NCBI RefSeq assembly: GCF_030730875.1 | Contig: NZ_JAVAMA010000001.1 | Span: 62,001 to 126,000 of the forward strand | Length of the DNA: 64,000 nucleotides | Reading direction: 5' to 3' | DNA from: Sphingomonas sp. DG1-23 | GTDB taxonomy: Bacteria; Pseudomonadota; Alphaproteobacteria; Sphingomonadales; Sphingomonadaceae | Part shown: one piece after another, positions 25,565 to 37,826 of the stretch | Position numbering within the stretch: the stretch's first letter is position 1 | How the letters are laid out: each line of letters begins with the position of its first letter | Program-made: the position numbers and the translations under genes | The notes under the pieces: model-generated | What the model saw: the letters and a program-made list of their open reading frames with translations, nothing else | Database searches by the model: none | What the model was told of the DNA's origin: nothing

Positions 25565-26473
25565 TTACCCCCGCCGCCGTTTCGCGCGCTCCTGCGCGTC
25601 GGCGCGGCCCTCGACAAGCCGCGTCGCCCGGGTGAAGCCCTCGCGGCCTTCGTTCGCGCCGGCGAGCGCCGCGTCCTGGTACAGGCCGAGGGCATCCTCA
25701 TAGGCGCCGCGCTGCTCGGCGCAGAGGCCGAGGTTGAACAACAAGGAGGGATGCCCCGCCGCCTCGGTCTTCATCGCGTCCCAGCCCGCGCAGGCGCCGC
25801 GCGCGTCGCGCTTGGTCAGCTTGACCAGTTCCTTGAACCGGTTCGCGGCCTCCTTCGAGAGCCCCTTGGTGTTCTCGCGCACGCGGATCTTGTAGGTGTC
25901 GACATGCGGGACGAGGTCGCCGCGCAGCGACCCGGCAATGTCGCGGATCGCATTCTCGACCACTTCCTCGACGGTGCGGCTGGCATTGCCGCCGCGGCAC
26001 CATTCGACTTCCTCGCGGAACGGCTTGGGCTGCGAATAGAGGATCCGCCCGTCGGTGTTGCGGACGATGCGGATATCGGCCTTGATGTCGATGATCCGGC
26101 GCTTGCAGCGCACCTCGACCTGCTCCTCCCTGGTGCATTTGCCCTTGTCGTCCTTCTGGACGCACTGCTTCTCCTTCCTGGTGAAGCTGCTTTCGTCCAC
26201 GCCGGACGAGACGCTGCCCGAGATCGATCCCTCGGCGGTGTCGCGCCCGGTGCGCCCCGCGAGCAATTCGAACTGGCTGCCGCCGAGCGCGCGCTCGATC
26301 GCGATCTGGAGCGCGGTGCCGTCGCTGCCGCCGAAGCGATCGACCGATACCGATTCGAGAAAGCTCGCCTCGCGATTGTTCGCGGGAAATTCGCCGGTGA
26401 TCTCCAGCACCTCGGCCTGCGCCGCGCCGGCCCATGCCAGCGCCGACGCCACGAGCAACGCCTTCCGCTTCAT
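25565..26473 (-). CDS. Exported TPR-like protein of unknown function
   Basis: A 302-residue periplasmic protein with signal peptide MKRKALLVASALAWAGAAQA. The central part (residues 25-200) looks like a mixed alpha/beta domain with a cysteine-containing loop (KQCVQKDDKGKCTREEQ, then VRCKRR and EWCRGG) that could form disulphides. The C-terminal 70 residues carry a TPR-like helical hairpin (LFNLGLCAEQRGAYEDALGLYQ). I cannot name the family. It is convergent with the helicase gene and divergent from atpH, and no functional link to either is evident. Confidence 0.7.
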   Translation of the reverse strand: MKRKALLVASALAWAGAAQAEVLEITGEFPANNREASFLESVSVDRFGGSDGTALQIAIERALGGSQFELLAGRTGRDTAEGSISGSVSSGVDESSFTRKEKQCVQKDDKGKCTREEQVEVRCKRRIIDIKADIRIVRNTDGRILYSQPKPFREEVEWCRGGNASRTVEEVVENAIRDIAGSLRGDLVPHVDTYKIRVRENTKGLSKEAANRFKELVKLTKRDARGACAGWDAMKTEAAGHPSLLFNLGLCAEQRGAYEDALGLYQDAALAGANEGREGFTRATRLVEGRADAQERAKRRRG

Positions 26474-26658
26474 TTCTTCCCCCTGTTTGCCGTTCCCCGG
26501 ACACAGACCAACATCTCTGCGCGCGCTTGTCCAGAGGAGTCGGGTTGCATCCCCGTGACACCGATGCTAACCGCGCCGCGACCCATCGGGGCGCCCGTCC
26601 GGCGTGCCCCTTTTTTGCATGGGGCCAATTCCGAACCCTCCAAGAGGAACCGACACGC

Positions 26659-28754
<2,096 letters not shown>

Positions 28755-28760
28755 CCTCTA

Positions 28761-28838
28761 GTGCTCCTGCGAAAGCAGGAGCCCAGAGTCGCAAGCGACT
28801 CGCTCGAACACCCTGGGCCCCTGCTTCCGCAGAGGCAC
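28761..28838. repeat. Palindromic repeat family A copy 2, inside the atp operon
   Basis: Arms begin GTGCTCCTGCGAAAGCAGGA at 28761 and end CTGCTTCCGCAGAGGCAC at 28838, with minor mismatches. A second hairpin, AGTCGCAAGCGACT, lies in the core at 28787-28800. It occupies nearly the whole atpA-atpG gap. The atpG ribosome binding site (GAAGGAAG) is just beyond it. In mRNA it would form a stable structure at the 3' end of the atpA segment. Confidence 0.85.
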
Positions 28839-28854
28839 GAGAAGGAAGAAAGCG

Positions 28855-29744
28855 TTGGCCTCTCTCAAGGCACTCAAGGTCCGGATCAACTCGGTCAAGT
28901 CGACCCAGAAGATCACCAAGGCGATGAAGATGGTCGCCGCCGCCAAGCTGCGCCGCGCGCAGGAGGCGGCGGAGGCCGGGCGTCCCTATGCCCAGCGCCT
29001 CGAGAGCGTGGTCGCGAGCCTCGCCTCCAAGGTGACGGTGAGCGAATCCTCGCCCAAGCTGCTCGCCGGCACCGGCAAGGATCAGGTCCATCTGTTCGTC
29101 GTCGCGACCTCGGACAAGGGTCTCGCCGGCGCGTTCAACACCAACATCGCCCGTCTCGCCCGCCGCCGCGCGCAGGAGCTGATCGCCGAGGGCAAGACGG
29201 TCAAGTTCTACACGATCGGTCGCAAGGGCCGCGCGGTGCTCAACCGGCTGTTCCCGAAGCAGTTCGTCCATTCGATCGAGCCGGGCGATCTCGGCAAGCT
29301 CGGCTTCGGCGATGCCCGCGGCTATGCCGACGATCTGGTCGCGCGCTACGAAGCGGGCGAGTTCGACGTCGCGCATCTCTTTTATTCGCACTTCAAGTCG
29401 GTGCTGACCCAGGAGCCGACCGAGCAGCAGATCATCCCGGTCGCACCGTCTTCGGTCCCCGAAGGCGCGGCGCCCAGCACCGCAGCGCCCGCCGCCGTGA
29501 TCTACGAGCCCGACGAGGAAGCGATCCTCGCCGACCTGCTGCCGCGCAACGTCGCGATCCAGCTCTATCGCGCGATCCGCGAGAATGCCGCGTCAGAGCA
29601 GGGCAGCAAGATGACGGCGATGGATAACGCCACGCGCAACGCCGGCGACCTGATCAAGCGCCTGTCGATCCAGTATAACCGCGCCCGTCAGGCCGCGATC
29701 ACCACCGAGCTGGTCGAGATCATCTCAGGCGCCGAGGCGCTCTG

Positions 29745-29745
<1 letters not shown>
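28855..29745 (+). CDS. atpG: ATP synthase F1 subunit gamma
   Basis: Central rotor shaft, 296 residues. It opens ASLKALKVRINSVKSTQKIT and continues KAMKMVAAAKLRRAQ, the family hallmark, and ends NRARQAAITTELVEIISGAEAL. The start codon is TTG at 28855, with GAAGGAAGAAAGCG upstream; no ATG is suitably placed. A ~20-residue insertion rich in Pro/Ala/Ser (SSVPEGAAPSTAAPAA, residues ~200-217) is longer than in enterobacterial gamma. Its stop overlaps the lipoprotein start by one base. Confidence 0.97.
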
Positions 29746-31806
<2,061 letters not shown>

Positions 31807-31814
31807 GACTGACT

Positions 31815-31955
31815 GCTCCCCTCCCTGCAAGGGAGGGGCTGGGGGTGGGTGGGAGCGGCAGCGAGCCCTCCACCGTACTCCCGATTGGCTCCGACGGGGC
31901 ATCGAGCCCCCGCCGCAGCTACCCACCCCAAACCTCTCCCTTGCAGGGAGGGGCC
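31815..31955. repeat. Palindromic repeat, CCCTCCCTGCAAGGGAGGG type, inside the atp operon
   Basis: The left module CTCCCCTCCCTGCAAGGGAG (31816) and right module CTCTCCCTTGCAGGGAGGGG (31934-31953) each fold alone and also pair across a ~100-base core, helped by inner arms GGGGGTGGGTGGG and ACCCACCCC. It fills the atpD-atpC gap. A relative with the same core sequence lies at 38890-38996. Confidence 0.85.
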
Positions 31956-31967
31956 AAGGAAGAAGAA

Positions 31968-32219
31968 ATGCTGCACTTCGAACTCGTCACGCCCGAACGT
32001 CTCGTCCGCTCCGAGGACGTGCACATGGTCGTCGTCCCCGGCACCGAGGGCGATTTCGGCGTGCTCGAAGGGCATGCGCCGTTGATGTCGACGATCCGCG
32101 ACGGCAATCTCGAAATCTACAAGACCGGCGCCACCACGCCCGAGACGATCCGTATCGAAGGCGGCTTCGCCGAGGTCAACGAACGCGGCCTGACCGTGCT
32201 CGCCGAGAAGGCCGACTGA
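31968..32219 (+). CDS. atpC: ATP synthase F1 subunit epsilon, short form
   Basis: An 83-residue epsilon subunit. It contains the N-terminal beta-sandwich ([38 protein letters not shown]) that binds gamma and the c-ring, and ends at VLAEKAD. The C-terminal two-helix domain (about 50 residues) that inhibits ATP hydrolysis in E. coli is absent. Short epsilon subunits are known in alphaproteobacteria, where the separate zeta inhibitor does this job. No zeta gene lies in the window. A ribosome binding site (AAGGAAGAAG) precedes ATG 31968. Confidence 0.95.
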   Translation: MLHFELVTPERLVRSEDVHMVVVPGTEGDFGVLEGHAPLMSTIRDGNLEIYKTGATTPETIRIEGGFAEVNERGLTVLAEKAD

Positions 32220-32221
32220 AC

Positions 32222-32292
32222 CGTCATCCCGGCGAAAGCCGGGATCTCAGGCCATGTGCGCGACAAGAGGAGCGCAGGATCCCGGCGTCTGT
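32222..32292. repeat. Palindromic repeat, CGTCATCCCGGCGAAAGCCGG type
   Basis: A hairpin TCCCGGCGAAAGCCGGGA (about 32225-32242) and a distant partner GGATCCCGGCGTC (32277-32289) around a short core. It lies between atpC and a convergent gene, so it may close the atp transcript. Confidence 0.7.
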
Positions 32293-32302
32293 CGGATGAT
32301 GA

Positions 32303-32731
32303 TTATTTCGCGCGGTGGAACAGCCACCGCATCGCCTTGCTGCCATCCGCCAGCGATATTTCGGCAAGCAAGGTCTCGCCCTCGCGCCAGTAGCGCACGC
32401 GCTGCGGGTAGTCGTGCGTTGCATCCTCGAACGTCACCGATCGCGCCTTCGCGTCGATCTTCACTGCGCGGAAATCCGCCGGCTGCTGGTTCGCCGGCTC
32501 GGCGTGGAAGACCATCCCCGATTCGTCGACCGTGATCCGCATCGCCTCGTTGGTGGTGACGCGCTCCCCTGTACGGGTGGTGCCGGTACCGCGCATCACC
32601 CCCTTGTCCAGCGGCCCCCAGTCCTCGCACGTGACCTTGCCGCTCTTCGGTTCGGCGCACCAATGCCCGGCCAGCCAGCCGAGATCGGGTTGCTGCGCGT
32701 CGAGCAGCAGCGGAGCCAGAAGCAGCAGCAT
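32303..32731 (-). CDS. DUF6265-like exported protein
   Basis: A 142-residue protein with a short hydrophobic N-terminus (MLLLLAPLLLDAQ), probably exported. The LGWLAGHWCAE opening, the central GVMRGTGTTRTGERVTTNEAMRI-type strands and DYPQRVRYWREGETLLAEI fit the DUF6265 lipocalin-like family of unknown function. ATG 32731 has GGAGG upstream; longer in-frame starts lack a signal peptide. It is convergent with atpC and divergent from cpaF. Confidence 0.72.
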   Translation of the reverse strand: MLLLLAPLLLDAQQPDLGWLAGHWCAEPKSGKVTCEDWGPLDKGVMRGTGTTRTGERVTTNEAMRITVDESGMVFHAEPANQQPADFRAVKIDAKARSVTFEDATHDYPQRVRYWREGETLLAEISLADGSKAMRWLFHRAK

Positions 32732-32915
32732 GGCAGGACCTCCTTTAGAGAAAGGAGACGGCAACGTCACACACGAACGACGGCCGCGCAACCGTCACCT
32801 CCGCCGGCCCCGCGCAGGCGAGGAGGACGAAGAAGGGAAGCCCCCCGATTTGGTTAGGCAATTCTAAAGGCTTGACCGCTAAGCCTGCCCAATCGCGGGG
32901 ATTACAGGTTAACCG

Positions 32916-34478
32916 ATGAGCGCTTTCGGACGACGCAACGGAATGGGTGGCGGGACAGCAGGCGGACGGCCGGCTTTCGGTGTCGCGCGGCCGATGCAGG
33001 GCCCCGGGCCCGCGCCGCGCCCCTCCGATCCGATGCCGGTCGGCGGCGAGCAATTCCCGCCGCTGAACAGCGTTCCCCTTCCCGGCGCCGCCGCGCCCGA
33101 TCCGATGGAGGAGCGCGATCCCTCCGCGGGCAGCCTCGCCAATAGCGATGCGCTCCAGCGGCTCGCCGATCGTCAGGCCGCCTCGGGCGATGCCGGCAAT
33201 TCGCGCGTCGAGGGCTTCGAAGCCTCGATCCACCGGATCAAGGAACAGGTGCTGCCGCGCCTGCTCGAACGCGTCGATCCCGAAGCCGCCGCGACGCTCT
33301 CCAAGGACGAGCTGGCCGAGGAATTCCGTCCGATCATCGGCGAAGTGCTCGCCGAGCTGAAGCTCACCCTCAATCGCCGCGAGCAGTTCGCGCTCGAAAA
33401 GGTGCTGGTCGACGAGTTGCTCGGGCTCGGGCCGCTCGAGGAATTGCTTTCCGATCCGGCGATCTCGGACATCATGGTCAACGGCCCCGAGCAGACCTTC
33501 ATCGAACGCAAGGGCAGGCTCGAACTCGCCAACATCCAGTTCCGCGACGAGGAGCATCTGTTCCAGATCGCCCAGCGGATCTGCAACTCGGTCGGCCGCC
33601 GCGTCGACCAGACCACCCCGCTCGCCGACGCCCGCCTCAAGGACGGCAGCCGCGTCAACGTGATCGTGCCGCCGCTCTCCTTGCGCGGCACCGCGATCTC
33701 GATTCGTAAATTCTCGGCCAAGCCGATCACGCTCGACATGATGGCGAACGGCGGCTCGATGAGCCAGAAGATGGCCACCGCGCTCAAGATCGCCGGCGCC
33801 AGCCGCTTCAACATCGTCATCTCGGGCGGTACCGGCTCGGGCAAGACGACGATGCTCAACGCCTTGTCGAAGATGATCGACCCGGGCGAGCGCGTGCTGA
33901 CCATCGAGGACGCGGCCGAACTCCGGCTGCAGCAGCCGCACTGGCTGCCGCTCGAAACGCGTCCGCCCAACCTCGAAGGCCAGGGCGAGATCACCATCCG
34001 CGACCTCGTCAAGAACTCACTGCGTATGCGTCCCGATCGCATCATCCTCGGCGAAATCCGCGGCTCCGAATGTTTCGATCTGCTCTCGGCGATGAACACC
34101 GGCCATGACGGCTCGATGTGCACGCTCCACTCCAACTCCCCGCGCGAATGCCTCGGGCGTATGGAGAACATGGTGATGATGGGCGACATCAAGATGCCCA
34201 AGGAAGCGATCAGCCGCCAGATCGCCGATTCGGTCGACATGATCGTGCAGGTGAAGCGCCTGCGCGATGGCTCGCGCCGCGTCACCAACATCACCGAAGT
34301 GATCGGCATGGAAGGCCCGGTGATCGTCACCCAGGAGCTGTTCAAGTTCGAGTATCTCGACGAGAGCGCCGACGGCAAGATCATCGGCGAGTATCGCTCG
34401 ATGGGCCTGCGCCCCTACACGCTCGACAAGGCCCGGCAATACGGCTTCGATCAGGCGATGCTCGAGGCGTGCCTCTGA
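32916..34478 (+). CDS. cpaF: CpaF-family Tad pilus / type II secretion ATPase
   Basis: Hexameric secretion ATPase of 520 residues powering Flp/Tad pilus assembly. A ~95-residue Gly/Pro-rich N-terminal extension (GRRNGMGGGTAGGRPAFG) precedes the N-domain (IKEQVLPRLLERVDPEAAATLSK-like helices). The core has ISDIMVNGPEQ, Walker A GGTGSGKTT (304-312), Asp box TIEDAAELRLQQPHW and Walker B RMRPDRIILGEIRG, with His box MCTLHSNSPRE. Other tad/cpa genes (tadB, tadC, cpaE, flp) are not adjacent; an unrelated protease gene follows 44 bases later. An orphan cpaF is unusual. Confidence 0.93.
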   Translation: MSAFGRRNGMGGGTAGGRPAFGVARPMQGPGPAPRPSDPMPVGGEQFPPLNSVPLPGAAAPDPMEERDPSAGSLANSDALQRLADRQAASGDAGNSRVEGFEASIHRIKEQVLPRLLERVDPEAAATLSKDELAEEFRPIIGEVLAELKLTLNRREQFALEKVLVDELLGLGPLEELLSDPAISDIMVNGPEQTFIERKGRLELANIQFRDEEHLFQIAQRICNSVGRRVDQTTPLADARLKDGSRVNVIVPPLSLRGTAISIRKFSAKPITLDMMANGGSMSQKMATALKIAGASRFNIVISGGTGSGKTTMLNALSKMIDPGERVLTIEDAAELRLQQPHWLPLETRPPNLEGQGEITIRDLVKNSLRMRPDRIILGEIRGSECFDLLSAMNTGHDGSMCTLHSNSPRECLGRMENMVMMGDIKMPKEAISRQIADSVDMIVQVKRLRDGSRRVTNITEVIGMEGPVIVTQELFKFEYLDESADGKIIGEYRSMGLRPYTLDKARQYGFDQAMLEACL

Positions 34479-34522
34479 GGCACGGCTGGCGGGCGGAGGC
34501 GTTTCGGCGGTAAGGCTGGCGC

Positions 34523-35665
34523 GTGCTCGCCCTTCTCGCCCCCGTCGTCGCGCTCGCCCAGCTTCAGCCCGCGACCACCTTGGCGCCCGATACCGAGGCG
34601 CACTGGATCGATTTCGAGCTCACCGCCTATAACCAGATCCGCTTTCCGATCGAGCTCGACGGCCATGTCAGCTGGGCCATCCTCGACACCGGCCTCAGCG
34701 ACACGATCGTCACCAGCCGCTTCGCCCGCACCGCCGGCCTGACGCCGACCCGGCGCCAACGGGCGCTCGCGATCGGCGGCGGCGTCGAGGTCGGTTGGGC
34801 CGAGGCGGCATCGGTCCGCTTCGGTGGCCTGACCCGAACGCACGGCCGCGTCGGCATCGCCGACCCCGCGGGCGAAATCCGCTTCGGCGCTGACGTACTG
34901 GTCGGCGCCGACATCCTCAGCTGCTGCGCGATCGATATCGACTATGACGCGCGCCGCTTCCGCATCCTCTCCAGCGGCCGGATGCCGTTCGCCGGCAGCA
35001 CCGCACCGCTGCGCCGCCGCAGCCCCAACGGAGTCTATCAGTCCGAAGTCAGCGTCGCCGGCAAATTGCTCAAGCCGATCATCGTCGACACCGGCGACGG
35101 CGGCGCCCTGACCCTCAGCCGCGCCGCATGGACATCGGCGGACTATCAGGGCGCCCGGATCACCACCAGCCTCGGCTGGGGGATGGGCGGGGCCGTGGTC
35201 ACCGACACCCTGGTGGTCCCGGCATTCTCGCTCGCCGGCATGCCCCCACGCGAGGCCGAGGTACGGATCGAAGGCGAAGGCGGCTTCTCGGCTTCGGTCG
35301 GCGCGGCAGGTCGGCTCGGCACGGGAATGCTGCAGCGCTACCGCGTGCTGCTCGATCCGCGCGCCGGCCGGATGGTCCTCCAGCCCGGCAAGATGGTCGC
35401 CGTCCCCTTCCCGCGTTCGACCAGCGGATTGTTGATCGAGCTCAAAGGGACCGCGCTCCGTGTCGTCCATGTCATGCGCGGCTCGCCGGCGGCGGCCGGG
35501 GGGTGGCAGGCAGGCGACCAGATCTGCGCGGCCGACGGCGTGCCGGTGGCGGAAGACGTCAAGGACGGCGCCGTCGAATGGACGGTCGGCGCGCCCGGCC
35601 GAATTGTCCGGCTCAAGCTGTGCGACGGTACCGAGCGCAGTCTCACCCTCGCCGGCTTCTACTAG
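34523..35665 (+). CDS. Retropepsin-like aspartyl protease with C-terminal PDZ domain
   Basis: A 380-residue exported protein. A short signal peptide (MLALLAPVVALAQ) precedes two aspartyl protease-like lobes, each with a DTG: D55 in WAILDTGLSDT and a second in IIVDTGDGGAL. Each lobe is of the retropepsin type (Asp_protease_2). Residues ~300-380 form a PDZ domain (VVHVMRGSPAAAGGWQAGDQICAADG). The start is GTG 34523 with GGTAAGG upstream. Its substrate is unknown. The single-chain two-lobed arrangement allows an intramolecular active site. Confidence 0.78.
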   Translation: MLALLAPVVALAQLQPATTLAPDTEAHWIDFELTAYNQIRFPIELDGHVSWAILDTGLSDTIVTSRFARTAGLTPTRRQRALAIGGGVEVGWAEAASVRFGGLTRTHGRVGIADPAGEIRFGADVLVGADILSCCAIDIDYDARRFRILSSGRMPFAGSTAPLRRRSPNGVYQSEVSVAGKLLKPIIVDTGDGGALTLSRAAWTSADYQGARITTSLGWGMGGAVVTDTLVVPAFSLAGMPPREAEVRIEGEGGFSASVGAAGRLGTGMLQRYRVLLDPRAGRMVLQPGKMVAVPFPRSTSGLLIELKGTALRVVHVMRGSPAAAGGWQAGDQICAADGVPVAEDVKDGAVEWTVGAPGRIVRLKLCDGTERSLTLAGFY

Positions 35666-35718
35666 GCCAAGGGCGCGCTACCGCACCGTCGGGTTCGCCG
35701 ACCCCGATAGCGTGCAGC

Positions 35719-36549
35719 TCATGCCGCCCGGCCGTCTCGCTCGTCGAGCCGGAAATGAAACAGGCGACTGGGACCGTCTTCGGGAACGACGTACAGATCG
35801 CGGCCCTCGATCGCCATTCCTTCGCCGGTATAGGGCCCGCCGCGGCCCAAGGGCCTGACGGGTCCGATCGCGCCGGCGCGCAAGGTCCGTCTGAGCTTCA
35901 TCGACGGCCAGTCGATCCAGTCGACGGCGCCGCTCCACAATGTCAGGGATCCACCGGCTACGAGCTGCCCGCCGACGAACTTCATGTCCTGATAGCGGGT
36001 CCGGGACGGGTTCGGCACGATCCGCACCCGCCCATTGTCGCCCAGATCGAATATGTAGAGCAACTCGCTGTCCCAATTGCCCGCCACGAGGTTGCGGCCC
36101 GATGCCGCTACGCATCCGAGGTGGTCCGCGACGTGAATTTTCCGGCGTATCTGCAGGCTGTCGGCATCGAGCTCCACAAGCACCGAGGCACTTTTCGGCT
36201 TCAATTCCGCCACCGGAATCCAGATCGAATCGCCGGAAATCGATATCCCGCCCGGATGGTATTTCGCACCGTCGGTCAGTTCCAGCCGCCGCCGGAGCTT
36301 GCCGGTGCGCCGGTCGAACTCATGGATATAGCCTTTGCGGTTCGTCTGATCGACCGAGGTCACCCAGATACGCCAGCTGTCGAGCTCGAGACCCTGGACA
36401 TGGAACAATTCGCCCTCGAGCTTGACGCTGCCCATGAGGCGGGCATGTTCGATCGCGCTGTCGATCTGGTCCGGCGCGGCCGCCACCGATATGCACGACA
36501 GCACCAGGAAAAGTGCAGTCAAACCGGATCGCATGGTCTTGCGGATCAT
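35719..36549 (-). CDS. Exported beta-propeller protein (DUF6454-like)
   Basis: A 276-residue exported protein with signal peptide MIRKTMRSGLTALFLVLSCI ending near SVAAA. It consists of repeated beta-propeller blades: HVQGLELDSWRIWVTSVDQ, GYIHEFDRRTGKLRRRLEL, HPGGISISGDSIWIPV, ELDADSLQIRRKIHV, and ending RDLYVVPEDGPSRLFHFRL. The pattern resembles the DUF6454 family; function is unknown, with sugar-lactone or ligand binding as possibilities. ATG 36549 is preferred to the in-frame 36591 because the signal peptide begins there. It is convergent with the aspartyl protease gene. Confidence 0.68.
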   Translation of the reverse strand: MIRKTMRSGLTALFLVLSCISVAAAPDQIDSAIEHARLMGSVKLEGELFHVQGLELDSWRIWVTSVDQTNRKGYIHEFDRRTGKLRRRLELTDGAKYHPGGISISGDSIWIPVAELKPKSASVLVELDADSLQIRRKIHVADHLGCVAASGRNLVAGNWDSELLYIFDLGDNGRVRIVPNPSRTRYQDMKFVGGQLVAGGSLTLWSGAVDWIDWPSMKLRRTLRAGAIGPVRPLGRGGPYTGEGMAIEGRDLYVVPEDGPSRLFHFRLDERDGRAA

Positions 36550-36706
36550 CTGGCTTGCCCCTCGAGCCTGCGTCTCCGCGCCCCATGGCAAACTCGTGTG
36601 TCAGAAAAGCTGCGCGCGCCCGGATGGAACCGTCCGGGGCATTTTTCCGGTCGATTTCGTCAAAATCCGTCTGCCGGCACGCCACGATGGTTCAGGGATT
36701 CACGAC

Positions 36707-36916
36707 CTAGCGCAGGTTGAGCGCCACGCTCGCGAGGACCACGGCGAGCAGCATCGCCAGCACCTGGATCAGCGTCCACGGCATGAAGCCGACCTGATCC
36801 ATATCGCGCCGGCGACTGCGGCGGCGCTCGCCGAAAGCGCTGGTAATCGCGATTACCACCGCGGCCGCCGCGCCGCCCCATAATTGTTGTTGCATCGATC
36901 CGAAAAACTCCCACAT
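36707..36916 (-). CDS. Small two-helix membrane protein
   Basis: A 69-residue protein with two hydrophobic segments (LWGGAAAAVVIAITSAF at 12-28; WTLIQVLAMLLAVVLASVAL at 47-66) joined by a very basic loop (GERRRSRRRDMD), so both termini are probably periplasmic with the loop in the cytoplasm. No family is recognised. ATG 36916 is chosen; M8 is possible. It is divergent from a methyltransferase-like gene with 27 bases between, and upstream of the propeller gene on the same strand but 157 bases away. Confidence 0.5.
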   Translation of the reverse strand: MWEFFGSMQQQLWGGAAAAVVIAITSAFGERRRSRRRDMDQVGFMPWTLIQVLAMLLAVVLASVALNLR

Positions 36917-36943
36917 GGCGATGCATCTAGGCAAGGAAATGTC

Positions 36944-37759
36944 ATGCGCCAGACCCTGACCGTGCTCGGCCTTCTGACGACTGCGATTGCAGTCGCCAGC
37001 GTCGCTGCGGGCGAGCCGCAAACCCAGCGCCACGCGCTTCGGGATGCGGTTTCCGCGACCACGCGAACCCCGACCAACGTGGCGCGCGACAAATATCGCC
37101 ATCCGCTCGAGACGTTGAGCTTCTTCGGGGTCAAGCCGGGCGACACCGTGGTCGAGATCTGGCCCGGCGGCGGCTGGTATACCGAGATCCTCGGGCCGCT
37201 CACCGCCGGCAAGGGCACGCTCTACGCCGCCGCGCCGTGGCCGAACGGCGTCAAGAGCGCGCAGACGCTGCAGGCGAAGGACGCGAAGGCCTATGGCCAT
37301 CTCAAATTCGCCGCTTTCCCCTGGACCGAGGGGCAGCCCAAGGTGCCCGACGGCAGTGCGGATGCGGTCCTCACCTTCCGCAACGTCCACAACTGGCGGA
37401 TGGGCTATCAGCGCGACGGTCAGGATTATGCGCCCGAGGCGTTCGCGCAGATGTTCGCGATGCTCAAGCCCGGGGGGATTCTCGGCATCGAGGATCATCG
37501 CCTGCCCGAGAGCGCCAGCGACGAGCGCGAGAAGAACAGCGGCTATATCAAGGTGTCGACGGTCCGGCGCCTCGCCGAGCAGGCGGGCTTCAAGTTTGTC
37601 GCCGCCTCCGAAGTCAACGCCAATCCGAAGGACACCGCCGACTGGAAGGACGGCGTCTGGACGCTGCCGCCCTCCTATCGCCTCAAGGAGGTCGATCGCG
37701 CCAAATACGAAGCGATCGGCGAGAGCGACCGGATGACGCTAAAGTTCAGGAAACCCTGA
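36944..37759 (+). CDS. Exported class I methyltransferase-fold protein
   Basis: A 271-residue protein. The N-terminus (MRQTLTVLGLLTTAIAVASVAAG) is a convincing signal peptide. The rest is a Rossmann-type methyltransferase domain: RHPLETLSFFGVKPGDTVVEIWPGGGWYTE carries motif I (E-x-W-P-G-G-G), and DAVLTFRNVHNW and MLKPGGILGIEDH are motifs IV-V. It matches the predicted methyltransferases of COG4798. ATG 36944 has AAGGAAA upstream. S-adenosylmethionine is not thought to be present in the periplasm, so a binding rather than catalytic role is possible. Confidence 0.78.
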   Translation: MRQTLTVLGLLTTAIAVASVAAGEPQTQRHALRDAVSATTRTPTNVARDKYRHPLETLSFFGVKPGDTVVEIWPGGGWYTEILGPLTAGKGTLYAAAPWPNGVKSAQTLQAKDAKAYGHLKFAAFPWTEGQPKVPDGSADAVLTFRNVHNWRMGYQRDGQDYAPEAFAQMFAMLKPGGILGIEDHRLPESASDEREKNSGYIKVSTVRRLAEQAGFKFVAASEVNANPKDTADWKDGVWTLPPSYRLKEVDRAKYEAIGESDRMTLKFRKP

Positions 37760-37826
37760 AACATTTTTGTTTCGATAGCGAAATCCGCCACGCTCCGTTA
37801 ACCAATCGGCGATAGCAATTGGATCC

